Below are positions 1 to 7,417 of a DNA stretch of 14,748 bases, piece after piece. The notes beneath the pieces are model-generated. The model saw only the letters and a program-made list of their open reading frames with translations, did no database searches and had not been told where the DNA came from. Made by a program: the position numbers and the translations under genes. Within the stretch, counting starts at the first letter, position 1. Every line of letters begins with the position of its first letter. Source of the stretch: UBA2272 sp034368805 (GTDB lineage Bacteria; Actinomycetota; Coriobacteriia; Anaerosomatales; Anaerosomataceae); assembly GCA_034368805.1 (NCBI GenBank), contig JAXMLJ010000136.1, positions 1-14,748 on the forward strand, given 5' to 3'.

Positions 1-129
1 GCCAAGGTGGCGCTCGGGGCGGGTCCGGACTTCGGCGAGCACGGGAAGGGTTGGGCGCGGCTCAACTTTGCGACGACGCGCGCGGTGCTCGACGAGGCGA
101 TCGACCGGATTGCGGCGGCGGCGGGTTAG
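1..129 (+). CDS. C-terminal end of a PatB/MalY-type PLP C-S lyase / aminotransferase (partial)
   Basis: Frame 1 is open from the first base to a TAG at 127-129, giving 42 residues. The segment KVALGAGPDFGEHGKGW followed by ARLNFATTRAVLDEAIDRI closely resembles the end of the MalY/PatB family (PLP fold type I cystathionine beta-lyase-like enzymes), where a KVAL...FG..G.GF.RLN.A..R..LEEA..RI pattern carries the arginine that binds the substrate carboxylate. The arginine of the RLN motif is present. Family members cleave C-S bonds of cystathionine or cysteine, or act as aminotransferases. The start and the PLP lysine lie outside the window, so only family membership can be suggested. The gene converges on the downstream cytochrome with about 30 bases between the stops. 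Confidence 0.6.
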   Translation, partial: AKVALGAGPDFGEHGKGWARLNFATTRAVLDEAIDRIAAAAG

Positions 130-150
130 ACAGCTCCTGACGCCGTTGCT

Positions 151-164
151 CTAGCCGCGGCTAG
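151..164. other. Perfect 14-bp palindrome at the convergent gene ends
   Basis: CTAGCCGCGGCTAG reads identically on both strands. It sits between the stop of the partial lyase gene and the stop of the cytochrome gene, and it contains the cytochrome TAG codon (161-163). It has no loop and no T-tract, so it is not a standard intrinsic terminator hairpin. Its position between converging genes would suit a bidirectional transcription end or a protein site. The function is unknown. Confidence 0.35.
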
Positions 165-2512
165 TAGGACAGGCGGATCAGCGCACCCTGTTCGGTCACG
201 GAGACGCTCGGGAAGACCCTGCTGGCCGGAATCAACTCCCAGCCGTAGGGGAAGCCTAGATTCTCCCAGTACTCGTAGTCGACACGCACGTAGTAGGCTG
301 TCGCGCGCACGGGGACGACGATATCGTTCACGCCGCTCCAGCCGGCCCCCGTGTCGCTCCCTGTGGCCACGATGGTGCCGGTGGCGCCGCCGAGACGAAC
401 GGTCCAGCTCGCCCATTCATCCTCAGCGGGACCGGGTTGTCCCTCGATGTCCGAGTCGCCCCAGACCAGTCTGATCGTTCCCGTCTGGCGGATGATCGTG
501 AAGTTCGCAGTGTTGGGGCTTTCGACGTTGCCTGACCAGTCCTCGGACCAGAACGTGAGCGTGTGCGGAACCGCCCCGTCGAGGGCCGGGACGTTCACGA
601 ACGTGCCGGTCTGTGCGGGACCGCCATCAAGCGAGTAGTACGTAGCCTTCACGCCCTGCGTGCTCGCGTCGGTCGCCGTCAGGGTGATCGAGGCGTTGTA
701 CCAGTAGTAGGTGGTCTGAGCATTCGATGTTGTGACCGGGGCGGTCACGTCCTCGACGATCGTGAAGTCAGCGGTGTTGTGTGTCGCCTCGGCGAGCCCG
801 TTCTGGTCGACCGACCAGAACTCGATCGCATGCTCACCGGGCGCAACGACGAGTGCGGTCTTGCCGGTGAGCACCGGCCCGCCGTCGACGCGATAGTACG
901 TCGTGCCGATCGCTGCTTTGCCGCCCTTGGTGAGCGTGAACCGTATGAGCGCCGCGCCATCGTAGGTCGCCCGTGCGTTCAACGATGTCACGGGCAGGGC
1001 CGCGCTGGCCGGGCTGGCATGGCAGTTGAGGCAGTCCACCGGCCTCGGCCACCACCCCGACGGGTGGCACGAATCGCACCCCGCGTCGTACGCCTCCCAG
1101 TGTGCGTCGAACGGCCCGTCGTGATAGGTCACGTGACACTCACCCTGCTGGCAGCCACTGCCCCAGCCGGGTTCGAGCGTGTCGTACGGCGTCGCGTGGC
1201 ATGCGACGCACCGGTCCGCGTGAACCGGCAGCAGGTCCGTGACGTGGCACGTGGTGCACGGGGCGTCGATGCCGTCATCGGGGCCCGACACGTCATCGTG
1301 CTTCTCGTCGAACACCTGAACGTAGCCGCTTCCCGGTGCCGCGTCATGCACGAGTGAGTGGCAGTTCAGGCACAGGCTGTTGGGCTCGGCAGGCTCGGGA
1401 GTGCGCACGAGGAGGTTCGCGCGGTCACTCTCATGCGGGAAGGTCTGGAACCGCGGGTTGTCGGTGGGATCCGCGTCCGTCCCGTACGCGGTGACGCGGA
1501 ACTCCTGATCGACGTCGGTCAGCGTCGGGTTGGTCTTCCGGGCCGACGGACCCACATCGCGTCCATCTTCATGACACTGCTGGCACAGCGGAGCTGCGCC
1601 CTCCTGAAGAGGCGTCTTCAGGGTGGGTTCTCCAAGCGCCGGTCCGGGCATCACGTAGCCGCGGTTACTCTGACCGAGCGACCCGAGCTCGGTTGTGATG
1701 GAGCCAACGCCGGTCACGACGGGCAACTCCTCGTACGTGTAGGTGTCGTCGTCCATCACGGGGTGGTTCTGCATGGCCCCGGAGTCCTCGTCATGCTGGC
1801 CGAGTCGGCCTTTGTGGCACCCGGCACACCAGCCCGCCCCGTACTCGGTCACCGGCGAGTCGGCGCCGGTGGGTTGTGACCTGAGCAGACGGCTGGTCTT
1901 GGCGGCGTAAGCCGTCTCGCTTGCGGGCGTGCTTCGGAGCCGATCTCCGGTGAACGGTTCCACCGTCTGCGAGTCGTGAGGTGAGTGGCAGTCGGTGCAG
2001 GTGAGCGTGTCGCCCGCACCGGAGAAGGCGACGACTGCAGAGCTGCCGGCCGGGTCTCCGCCGGGAACGACGTTGGTCTGGCCCACGCGATGACCGGCGG
2101 TCGCGTCCACTCCCGTGCGGGCCTTGACCACGCCGTAGACACCCGTCCCGCCGGTGCCGTCGTGGCACGACTCGCAGACGCCCTCGATCGTCTGGGCGGG
2201 GAGCAGCCTCGAATCGGGTGCCGCGTGGATGTCGTGGCACGTCTGGCACTTACCGGTGGTCGTCCGGTAGTTGCCGTGAGGTCCCTTGCGGACGTCGGCG
2301 AGAAGAGCGGGGTCGGTCCCGGGATCGAGCAGGTCGGCCTGTTCGCTGCCGTGGCAGTCGGCGCAGCCGGCACGCGCCAGGCCTTCGGGGTACGTGGCGT
2401 CAGGGTTGGGGTAGGCAACCGCGGTCTGAGCACCACAGAGAACGGCCAGGAAGCAGAGCACAACCATCGTGCCCCACGCGGGTATCCCGGGCCTGGCCTG
2501 GGTCAGGTTCAC
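161..2512 (-). CDS. Exported multihaem c-type cytochrome with C-terminal beta-sandwich repeats
   Basis: This 783-residue protein starts at GTG 2512, chosen because GGAGG lies 9 bases upstream and the next residues form a signal peptide (hydrophobic stretch about 15-29, likely cleavage after AVA at 31-33). Eleven CXXCH haem motifs follow at residues 50, 89, 113, 172, 229, 310, 381, 419, 435, 479 and 494, plus one longer CX4CH (CQQGECH) at 454. About 12 covalent haems are therefore expected outside the cytoplasmic membrane. From about 507 come two repeats of roughly 85 residues sharing TYY..DGGP.LTG and FWS.D..G motifs (OmpL47/Ig-like), then a third beta-rich domain ending in RLSY. No C-terminal membrane anchor or LPXTG motif is visible. 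Such proteins usually carry electrons across or along the cell envelope; partner and direction are unknown. Longer starts at ATG 2548 or 2566 are possible but have weaker support. Confidence 0.9.
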   Translation of the reverse strand: MNLTQARPGIPAWGTMVVLCFLAVLCGAQTAVAYPNPDATYPEGLARAGCADCHGSEQADLLDPGTDPALLADVRKGPHGNYRTTTGKCQTCHDIHAAPDSRLLPAQTIEGVCESCHDGTGGTGVYGVVKARTGVDATAGHRVGQTNVVPGGDPAGSSAVVAFSGAGDTLTCTDCHSPHDSQTVEPFTGDRLRSTPASETAYAAKTSRLLRSQPTGADSPVTEYGAGWCAGCHKGRLGQHDEDSGAMQNHPVMDDDTYTYEELPVVTGVGSITTELGSLGQSNRGYVMPGPALGEPTLKTPLQEGAAPLCQQCHEDGRDVGPSARKTNPTLTDVDQEFRVTAYGTDADPTDNPRFQTFPHESDRANLLVRTPEPAEPNSLCLNCHSLVHDAAPGSGYVQVFDEKHDDVSGPDDGIDAPCTTCHVTDLLPVHADRCVACHATPYDTLEPGWGSGCQQGECHVTYHDGPFDAHWEAYDAGCDSCHPSGWWPRPVDCLNCHASPASAALPVTSLNARATYDGAALIRFTLTKGGKAAIGTTYYRVDGGPVLTGKTALVVAPGEHAIEFWSVDQNGLAEATHNTADFTIVEDVTAPVTTSNAQTTYYWYNASITLTATDASTQGVKATYYSLDGGPAQTGTFVNVPALDGAVPHTLTFWSEDWSGNVESPNTANFTIIRQTGTIRLVWGDSDIEGQPGPAEDEWASWTVRLGGATGTIVATGSDTGAGWSGVNDIVVPVRATAYYVRVDYEYWENLGFPYGWELIPASRVFPSVSVTEQGALIRLSY

Positions 2513-2703
2513 GGATACGTGCCTCCGGCGGGTGCAGTTCGTGAACATCTCGCGAACAGAATGCATAAGAGTATGCCATATTCCGCAAGTTTCGTGCCGC
2601 TCGGCACGGCGAGGGGCTGTCGTTATCGGCCTGGAGGAGTAGTCTTTTTCGCGAGGACTGATCGGCCCGCCACAGCCACGCCGGCTACTGAAGACCGAGG
2701 ACC
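2513..2703. promoter_or_regulatory. Divergent intergenic region between cytochrome and beta-glucosidase
   Basis: This 191-base region must hold the promoters of both divergent genes. The part near 2560-2592 is clearly richer in A and T than its surroundings. I could not settle on a convincing -35/-10 pair for either gene. A dyad, CGTGCCG-CT-CGGCACG (7-bp arms, 2593-2599 and 2602-2608), lies in the middle and is a candidate operator. The cytochrome ribosome-binding site GGAGG is on the minus strand at about 2522-2526. A GGAGGAG at 2633-2639 on the plus strand looks like a ribosome-binding site but has no start codon at a usable distance. Confidence 0.4.
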
Positions 2704-5061
2704 ATGACCCGCACCCTTGCCGCCGCCATCGTCGCTGGTATGACGCTTGACGAGAAGATCGCGCTTCTTGCCGGACGCGACATGTGGAATGTCGGCGGTG
2801 TGGCCGATGTGCCGCGCATCTGGGTCGCCGACGGACCGCACGGCCTGCGCAAGCAGCTCGGCTCCCCGGAGGCGGTCGGCATGGCCGCCAGCGAGCCTGC
2901 CACGTGCTTCCCCACGGCCGCCACACTCGCGTGTTCGTGGGACCCGACGCTCGCCGAGGAGGTCGGCCACGCGATCGGCGCGGAGGCGAAGGCCCACGGC
3001 GTCTCGGTGGTGCTCGGTCCGGGGCTCAATCTCAAGCGGCACCCGTGCTGCGGGCGGAACTTCGAGTACTTCTCGGAAGATCCGCTGCTCAGCGGCTCGA
3101 TGGCGGCTGGACTTGTGCGCGGGCTGCAGCGCGTCGGCGTGGGCGCGTGCGTGAAGCACTTCGCGGTCAACAGCCAGGAAGCGAATCGGATGGTCGTGGA
3201 TGCGGTTCTCGACGAGCGCACGCTGCGTGAGCTCTACCTCACGGGCTTTGAGATCGCGGTGACCGAGGGGCGGCCGTGGGCGGTGATGTGCGCGTACAAT
3301 CGCGTCAACGGCGTCTACTGCTCGGACAGCCGGTGGCTGCTTACCGAGGTGCTGCGCGACGCCTGGAGCTTTGGCGGCCTGGTGATGAGCGACTGGGGCG
3401 CCGTCAACGACCGCGCAGCCGGTGTAGCCGCCGGGCTCGACCTCGAGATGCCCGGTCCCGGCGCCAGTGCCGGGGTGTTGCGTGCCGCAGTGGCCGAGGG
3501 ACGTCTGGCCGAGGCCGACATCGACGCGTGCGCCGGGCGCGTGGTCGCCCTCGCGCTTGCGGGCGCCGCCGAGCTCGATCCGGACGCCACATGCGACGCC
3601 GAGGCACACCACGCGCTCGCGCGGCGTGCCGCAGCCGAGTCGACCGTGCTGTTGGCGAACGACGGTATCCTCCCGCTCGCCGCACCGGCGCACATCGCGG
3701 TCATCGGCGCGTTTGCCGGGCGCCCGCGGTACCAGGGCGCGGGCAGCTCGGAGATCGCGCCCACGCGTCTGGACACCGCGCTCGACGCGATACGAGCGCG
3801 TGCCGCCGGAGCCGAGGTGCACCACGTGGACGCATACGACCCGGTCACCGGCGAGGCGCTGCCCGGCGGCGAGGACGAGGCTGCCGCGGCTGCGGCCGAG
3901 GCCGACGTGGCGCTCGTGTTCGTCGGCCTGCCGCCCGTCTACGAGTCGGAGGGCTTCGACCGCGCCGACCTGCGGCTTCCCTTTTCACACGACCGGCTCG
4001 TGGGGGCGGCCTGCGCAGCCAACCCGCGCACTGTGGTGGTGCTCTCATGCGGGTCGCCCGCCGAGCTGCCGTGGGCCGAGAAGCCAGCCGCTATCGTACT
4101 CGGCTACCTCGGTGGACAGGCGGGCGGGTCCGCGATCTGTGATGTGCTCTTTGGCGACGTGGCGCCTGCGGGCAGGCTTGCCGAGACGTGGCCGCTGGCG
4201 CTTGCCGACGTGCCGGCCAGCGCGAACTTCCCTGGTCACCCACGGCAGGTGCAGTATCGCGAGGGGCTCAACGTAGGATACCGGCACTTCACGACCGCGG
4301 GCGGGCCGGTGCGCTTCTGCTTCGGGCACGGGCTGGCGTACACGACGTTCGCGTTCGGCACGCCGCGCCTGTCGGCCGTGCGCATAGCCGAGGGCGAGAG
4401 CGCGATCGTCACGGTGCCGGTCACCAACACGGGTGCGCGCGCCGGTGCCGCCGTGGTGCAGGTGTACGTGCACGACGTGGCGTCGACGGTGCCCCGGCCG
4501 GACCGGGAGCTCCGCGGCTTCGCTAAGCTTCGCCTGAAGCCGGGCGAGACGCGCGAGGCGCACGTCACGCTGGGGCCGCGTGCGTTCGCATTCTGGGACG
4601 TGGGAAGCGGCGCGTGGGGGACCGAGGGCGGGGAGTTCGAGGTGCTCGTGGGGGCGTCTGCCGAGGAGATCGTCGGGCGCGCGACCGTGACCGTGATGAG
4701 CGACTTCGTGCCCGAGACGCCGTTCGCGCGGTCGGCTCCGGTTGCCGACGGGGAGACCTTCGCAGCGATGCTCGGGCGTGTGGTGCCGGAGCCAGAAGGG
4801 CCGCTGCCCTACCGGCGGACGTCCACGATCGGCGACCTGGCGCAGACACTACGCGGCCGGCTGCTGCGTCGCGCGCTCATGGCGGTGGTGCGCAGGCAGT
4901 TGGCCGGCATCGCCGGGGACGATCGTACGCGTGCGGCGATGGTGGAGCGTGTCATCGAGGAGATGCCGCTGCGCGGGCTCGTTATGGCATCGGGCGGGAA
5001 GCTCTCGTTGCGCGCGCTCGACATGATCGTGCTGCTGCTCAATGCGGGGAGGCGGGGGTGA
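2704..5061 (+). CDS. Family GH3 beta-glucosidase-like glycosidase, cytoplasmic
   Basis: The 785-residue product matches GH3 retaining exo-glycosidases, which release sugars from the non-reducing end of oligosaccharides or glycosides. The N-terminal TIM-barrel domain (about 15-290) carries ADGPHGLR at 42-49, KH at 151-152 and the nucleophile motif VMSDWGAV with Asp230. The alpha/beta sandwich domain (about 315-545) has ESEGFDR at 414-420; by analogy with EGxDR in family members, Glu416 is the candidate acid/base. FGHGLAYTTF at 540-549 leads into a fibronectin-III-like domain (about 575-655). A 100-residue C-terminal tail with basic helices resembles that of bifidobacterial and other actinobacterial members. 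There is no signal peptide, so the substrate is probably imported first. An in-frame stop at 2689 limits the start to ATG 2704, although its GAGG lies only 3 bases away. Sugar specificity cannot be read from the sequence. Confidence 0.9.
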   Translation: MTRTLAAAIVAGMTLDEKIALLAGRDMWNVGGVADVPRIWVADGPHGLRKQLGSPEAVGMAASEPATCFPTAATLACSWDPTLAEEVGHAIGAEAKAHGVSVVLGPGLNLKRHPCCGRNFEYFSEDPLLSGSMAAGLVRGLQRVGVGACVKHFAVNSQEANRMVVDAVLDERTLRELYLTGFEIAVTEGRPWAVMCAYNRVNGVYCSDSRWLLTEVLRDAWSFGGLVMSDWGAVNDRAAGVAAGLDLEMPGPGASAGVLRAAVAEGRLAEADIDACAGRVVALALAGAAELDPDATCDAEAHHALARRAAAESTVLLANDGILPLAAPAHIAVIGAFAGRPRYQGAGSSEIAPTRLDTALDAIRARAAGAEVHHVDAYDPVTGEALPGGEDEAAAAAAEADVALVFVGLPPVYESEGFDRADLRLPFSHDRLVGAACAANPRTVVVLSCGSPAELPWAEKPAAIVLGYLGGQAGGSAICDVLFGDVAPAGRLAETWPLALADVPASANFPGHPRQVQYREGLNVGYRHFTTAGGPVRFCFGHGLAYTTFAFGTPRLSAVRIAEGESAIVTVPVTNTGARAGAAVVQVYVHDVASTVPRPDRELRGFAKLRLKPGETREAHVTLGPRAFAFWDVGSGAWGTEGGEFEVLVGASAEEIVGRATVTVMSDFVPETPFARSAPVADGETFAAMLGRVVPEPEGPLPYRRTSTIGDLAQTLRGRLLRRALMAVVRRQLAGIAGDDRTRAAMVERVIEEMPLRGLVMASGGKLSLRALDMIVLLLNAGRRG

Positions 5062-5169
5062 CAGTGAACGTGTGGGTCTTCCTGCCGCATGTGACAGTTT
5101 GGCGCGCGTGAATAGCGGCAGAACGGAGAGAGAAGCAGTCATAGCCGAGTACCCTGCGGTGTCCTGCCC

Positions 5170-5958
5170 CTACCGCAGAGCCTCCTCTGACGCCCCTAGC
5201 CGCCGCGATATCTCGGCAGCCGCGTTGTGGACCGCCGACGCGAGGCCTCCCAGCCGTTCGAGCGACATTCGCGTTGCCGGCCCCGAGATACTGATAGCCG
5301 CTACCACGTCACCCCGGTGGTCGAACACCGGTGCTCCCACGCACCGGATCTCACACTCGTTCTCCTGGTCGTCGATCGCGTACCCCTCGGCACGAGCTCT
5401 CTCCATCTCGGCGCGCAGAGCTTCGGGGTCCACGATCGTGTGCTCGGTCCGCGCATGCATACCGTGTTGCACAACCGCGTCGAGCACGGATGTGTCCGAG
5501 TGGGCCAGAAGCATCTTGCCCATCGCGGTGCTGTACAGCGGTTGACGGCTGCCGATTCGGGAGACCGTGCGCACCGATAGCGGACTCTCCACCTTGTCGA
5601 CGTAGACCACGTCCACTCCATCGCGCACGCCGAGGTGTGCCGTCTCCTGCGTCTCCGCCACGAGCGTGCGAAGGATCGGTTCGGCAACGTCATGTACGTC
5701 GAAGTGTTCGAGGTAAATCTGGCCGAGTCGCGCGGTCTGCGGACCCAGCCGGAAGCGTCCGGTGTCCTCGTCCTGCTCGACGAGTCGCGCCTCGGCCAGT
5801 GGCTGCAACAGCCGCGAGACCGTGCTGCGGTTCACGCCGCTTTCGGCGGCGATCTCCGTGAGTGTGGGCGAGTGTCCGCGCTCGCATGCTGCGGCCACGA
5901 CGCCCAGCACGTCGAGCGCGCGCCTGAGTGACGATGATTGGTTTCTGCTCGTGGTCAT
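5170..5958 (-). CDS. IclR-family transcriptional regulator of the adjacent catabolic operon
   Basis: The 262-residue product has the standard two-domain IclR layout. A winged helix-turn-helix lies at about 10-72 (TLTEIAAESGVNRSTVSRLL at 32-51, wing ending GRFRLG), followed by an effector-binding domain at about 85-250 with the family motifs YSTAMGKMLLA and CEIRCVGAPV. ATG 5958 is chosen over the longer in-frame start at 6036 because GGGAG lies 5 bases upstream and family alignments begin here; the longer start would also include the promoter/operator. IclR proteins bind small acids and repress or activate the adjacent divergent operon. KdgR-type members sense 2-keto-3-deoxygluconate, which fits the kinase and aldolase encoded downstream. 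Placement divergent from the eight-gene array makes it the likely local regulator. Effector and mode of action are inferred. Confidence 0.9.
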   Translation of the reverse strand: MTTSRNQSSSLRRALDVLGVVAAACERGHSPTLTEIAAESGVNRSTVSRLLQPLAEARLVEQDEDTGRFRLGPQTARLGQIYLEHFDVHDVAEPILRTLVAETQETAHLGVRDGVDVVYVDKVESPLSVRTVSRIGSRQPLYSTAMGKMLLAHSDTSVLDAVVQHGMHARTEHTIVDPEALRAEMERARAEGYAIDDQENECEIRCVGAPVFDHRGDVVAAISISGPATRMSLERLGGLASAVHNAAAEISRRLGASEEALR

Positions 5959-5990
5959 GCGTGCTCCCGTGATCGTGATGTGGGCGCCAA

Positions 5991-6030
5991 CTTGACGCCC
6001 ACTGTCATTATAGGCACTATAGTGGGCAAG
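5991..6030. promoter_or_regulatory. Candidate IclR operator overlapping divergent promoters
   Basis: Between the two divergent genes lies an inverted repeat with arms GCCCACT (5997-6003) and AGTGGGC (6021-6027), flanked by CTTG at 5991 and CAAG ending at 6030. Inside it is a perfect 10-bp palindrome, CACTATAGTG (6015-6024). On the minus strand a consensus -10 TATAAT (6012-6007) stands 18 bases from a TTGCCT -35 (6036-6031), a good promoter for the regulator gene. On the plus strand TTGACG (5992-5997) and TATAGT (6018-6023) are likely elements for the operon, though their 20-base spacing is long. Binding here could control both directions, as is common in the IclR family. Confidence 0.6.
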
Positions 6031-6050
6031 AGGCAAACGTGAGGTTTGCT

Positions 6051-7370
6051 ATGCAAACAGATTCAAGGGGACAACAGCTTCATTACTCCGCCACGTCACC
6101 CCCCGACAGGGGACGCGCGTGGTCGTTGCGCTGCGTCTCGTGCAAGCAGACGTTCTCCGGCATGGCGTACCGCTGCACTCGATGCGGCGGAGTGCTCGAG
6201 GTGAACATCTCACTGACGCGGGAGCAATGGGACGCGGTGGAGCGTCCGCCAGTGGCCGCCACTCAATGGATGTACGGGGCGCGAATGCCCGTGGGGTTGG
6301 CTGACCCGATCACGCTCGGCGAGGGCGCCACACCGCTCATCAACGCCACATCTGCTCTGGCGGGACCCGGTCACCCCGGCGAGATCCTCCTCAAGGACGA
6401 GACCGGCAACCCCACGGGGTCGTTCAAGGATCGGCTCGTATCGGTAGGCATAAGCCGCGCGGTCGAGGACGGGTACGCCGCGATCGTGTGTGCATCCACA
6501 GGGAACGCCGGTGCGTCGGCAGCCGCCTACGCCGCGCGCGCCGGCCTTCCCTGCGTGGTCTGCGTCCCTGCATCTGCCCCTGTGGCCAAGCTGCGGCAGA
6601 TCCAGGCCTACGGCGCTCGCTTCGTAGCCGTGCACGGCACCTATAGTGATGCGTGGGCGGCGGCCGACGCGCTGCAGCGCACCGGCTCCTTCGTCAACGT
6701 CACCACCACCTATCAGAACCCGTACGGAGTCTCCGCCTTGCGGGCGGTGGCCTACGAGCTGCTCGACGAGATGGGCGGCGAGGTTCCCGACGCGGTCTTC
6801 GTGCCCACGGGCTCAGGTCCTCTCGTGCGCGGCGTGCTGTGGGGTTACGAGGAAGCGCTCGCACTCGGCATCATCGACCGGGTGCCCGCAGTGGTGGCGG
6901 TGCAGGCCGAGGGGTGTGCGCCGATAGTGCGAGCCTTCGACGTGGGCGCCGAGGAGGTCGAGCCATGGGGCGAGCCGCACACCGCGGCCGCAGGCATCGC
7001 CGACCCTCTCGAGGGTTACGCGCAGGACGGTACATACACGCTTGCGATGGTGCGCCGCAGCGGCGGCTGGGCCATCGCAGTGTCCGATGATGAGATCCGC
7101 AGCGCCGCAGCCGAACTCTCCCTCCAGGTCGGTGTGTTCTCCGAGCTCAGCGGCGCTGCGGGTCTCGCCGGACTACGCGCCTCGCTGGCCCGCGGCATCC
7201 TCTCGTCTGAGGCTATCGCAGTAGTGCTGATCACCGGCTCGGGATTCAAAGACCTCGACCGTCGGGACCTCCCCTCGGGCGCGCGGCTCGACTTTCATCC
7301 GGCCATCGACGACGTCACCGAGTTGGCCGAGCGGATCAGGGCGGAAGGCCCCGGCAACGGCGGGGCATGA
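6051..7370 (+). CDS. PLP fold type II enzyme, threonine synthase-like; candidate amino-sugar-acid dehydratase (ammonia-lyase)
   Basis: The 439-residue product starts at ATG 6051, with GAGG 6 bases upstream; GTG 6039 is the alternative. An N-terminal zinc ribbon (Cys28, Cys31, Cys42, Cys45) leads into the fold type II domain: ETGNPTGSFKDR with Schiff-base Lys126, the cofactor loop STGNAGAS at 149-156, a phosphate-binding loop TGSG at 253-256 and a C-terminal TGSGFKD. By homology it would be called threonine synthase. Two things argue against that role: it has no hom or thrB neighbour, and the phosphate loop (TGSGP) differs from the GNxGN form usual in threonine synthase. It is the first gene of an operon with an amino-acid-type transporter, a KDG-type kinase, KDPG aldolase and RidA. 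I infer an alpha,beta-elimination of water and ammonia from a 2-amino-3-hydroxy acid, giving a 2-keto-3-deoxy acid. The fold is certain; the substrate is not. Confidence 0.8.
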   Translation: MQTDSRGQQLHYSATSPPDRGRAWSLRCVSCKQTFSGMAYRCTRCGGVLEVNISLTREQWDAVERPPVAATQWMYGARMPVGLADPITLGEGATPLINATSALAGPGHPGEILLKDETGNPTGSFKDRLVSVGISRAVEDGYAAIVCASTGNAGASAAAYAARAGLPCVVCVPASAPVAKLRQIQAYGARFVAVHGTYSDAWAAADALQRTGSFVNVTTTYQNPYGVSALRAVAYELLDEMGGEVPDAVFVPTGSGPLVRGVLWGYEEALALGIIDRVPAVVAVQAEGCAPIVRAFDVGAEEVEPWGEPHTAAAGIADPLEGYAQDGTYTLAMVRRSGGWAIAVSDDEIRSAAAELSLQVGVFSELSGAAGLAGLRASLARGILSSEAIAVVLITGSGFKDLDRRDLPSGARLDFHPAIDDVTELAERIRAEGPGNGGA

Positions 7371-7417
7371 CGAGGGACGGTGCGGATCGGGCAATCGAGC
7401 GAGATTGGAGTGAGATG

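Noticed and set aside
563..1357. Long plus-strand ORF of 264 codons opposite the cytochrome gene
   Set aside because: It is arginine- and valine-rich with no recognisable motif, and it lies fully antisense to the CXXCH-bearing gene; high GC content creates such shadow frames.
1985..2707. Plus-strand ORF of 240 codons reaching the beta-glucosidase start
   Set aside because: It is antisense to the cytochrome for most of its length, low in complexity and without a domain; its end near the beta-glucosidase start looks coincidental.
2513..2926. N-terminal extension of the cytochrome ORF to 2926
   Set aside because: The extension is arginine-rich, overlaps the beta-glucosidase gene on the other strand and would bury the signal peptide; GTG 2512 has a good ribosome-binding site.
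2623..3825. Minus-strand ORF of 400 codons inside the beta-glucosidase region
   Set aside because: It is antisense to a well-supported GH3 gene, and its composition is that of a shadow frame (Arg, His, Ala and Gly rich).
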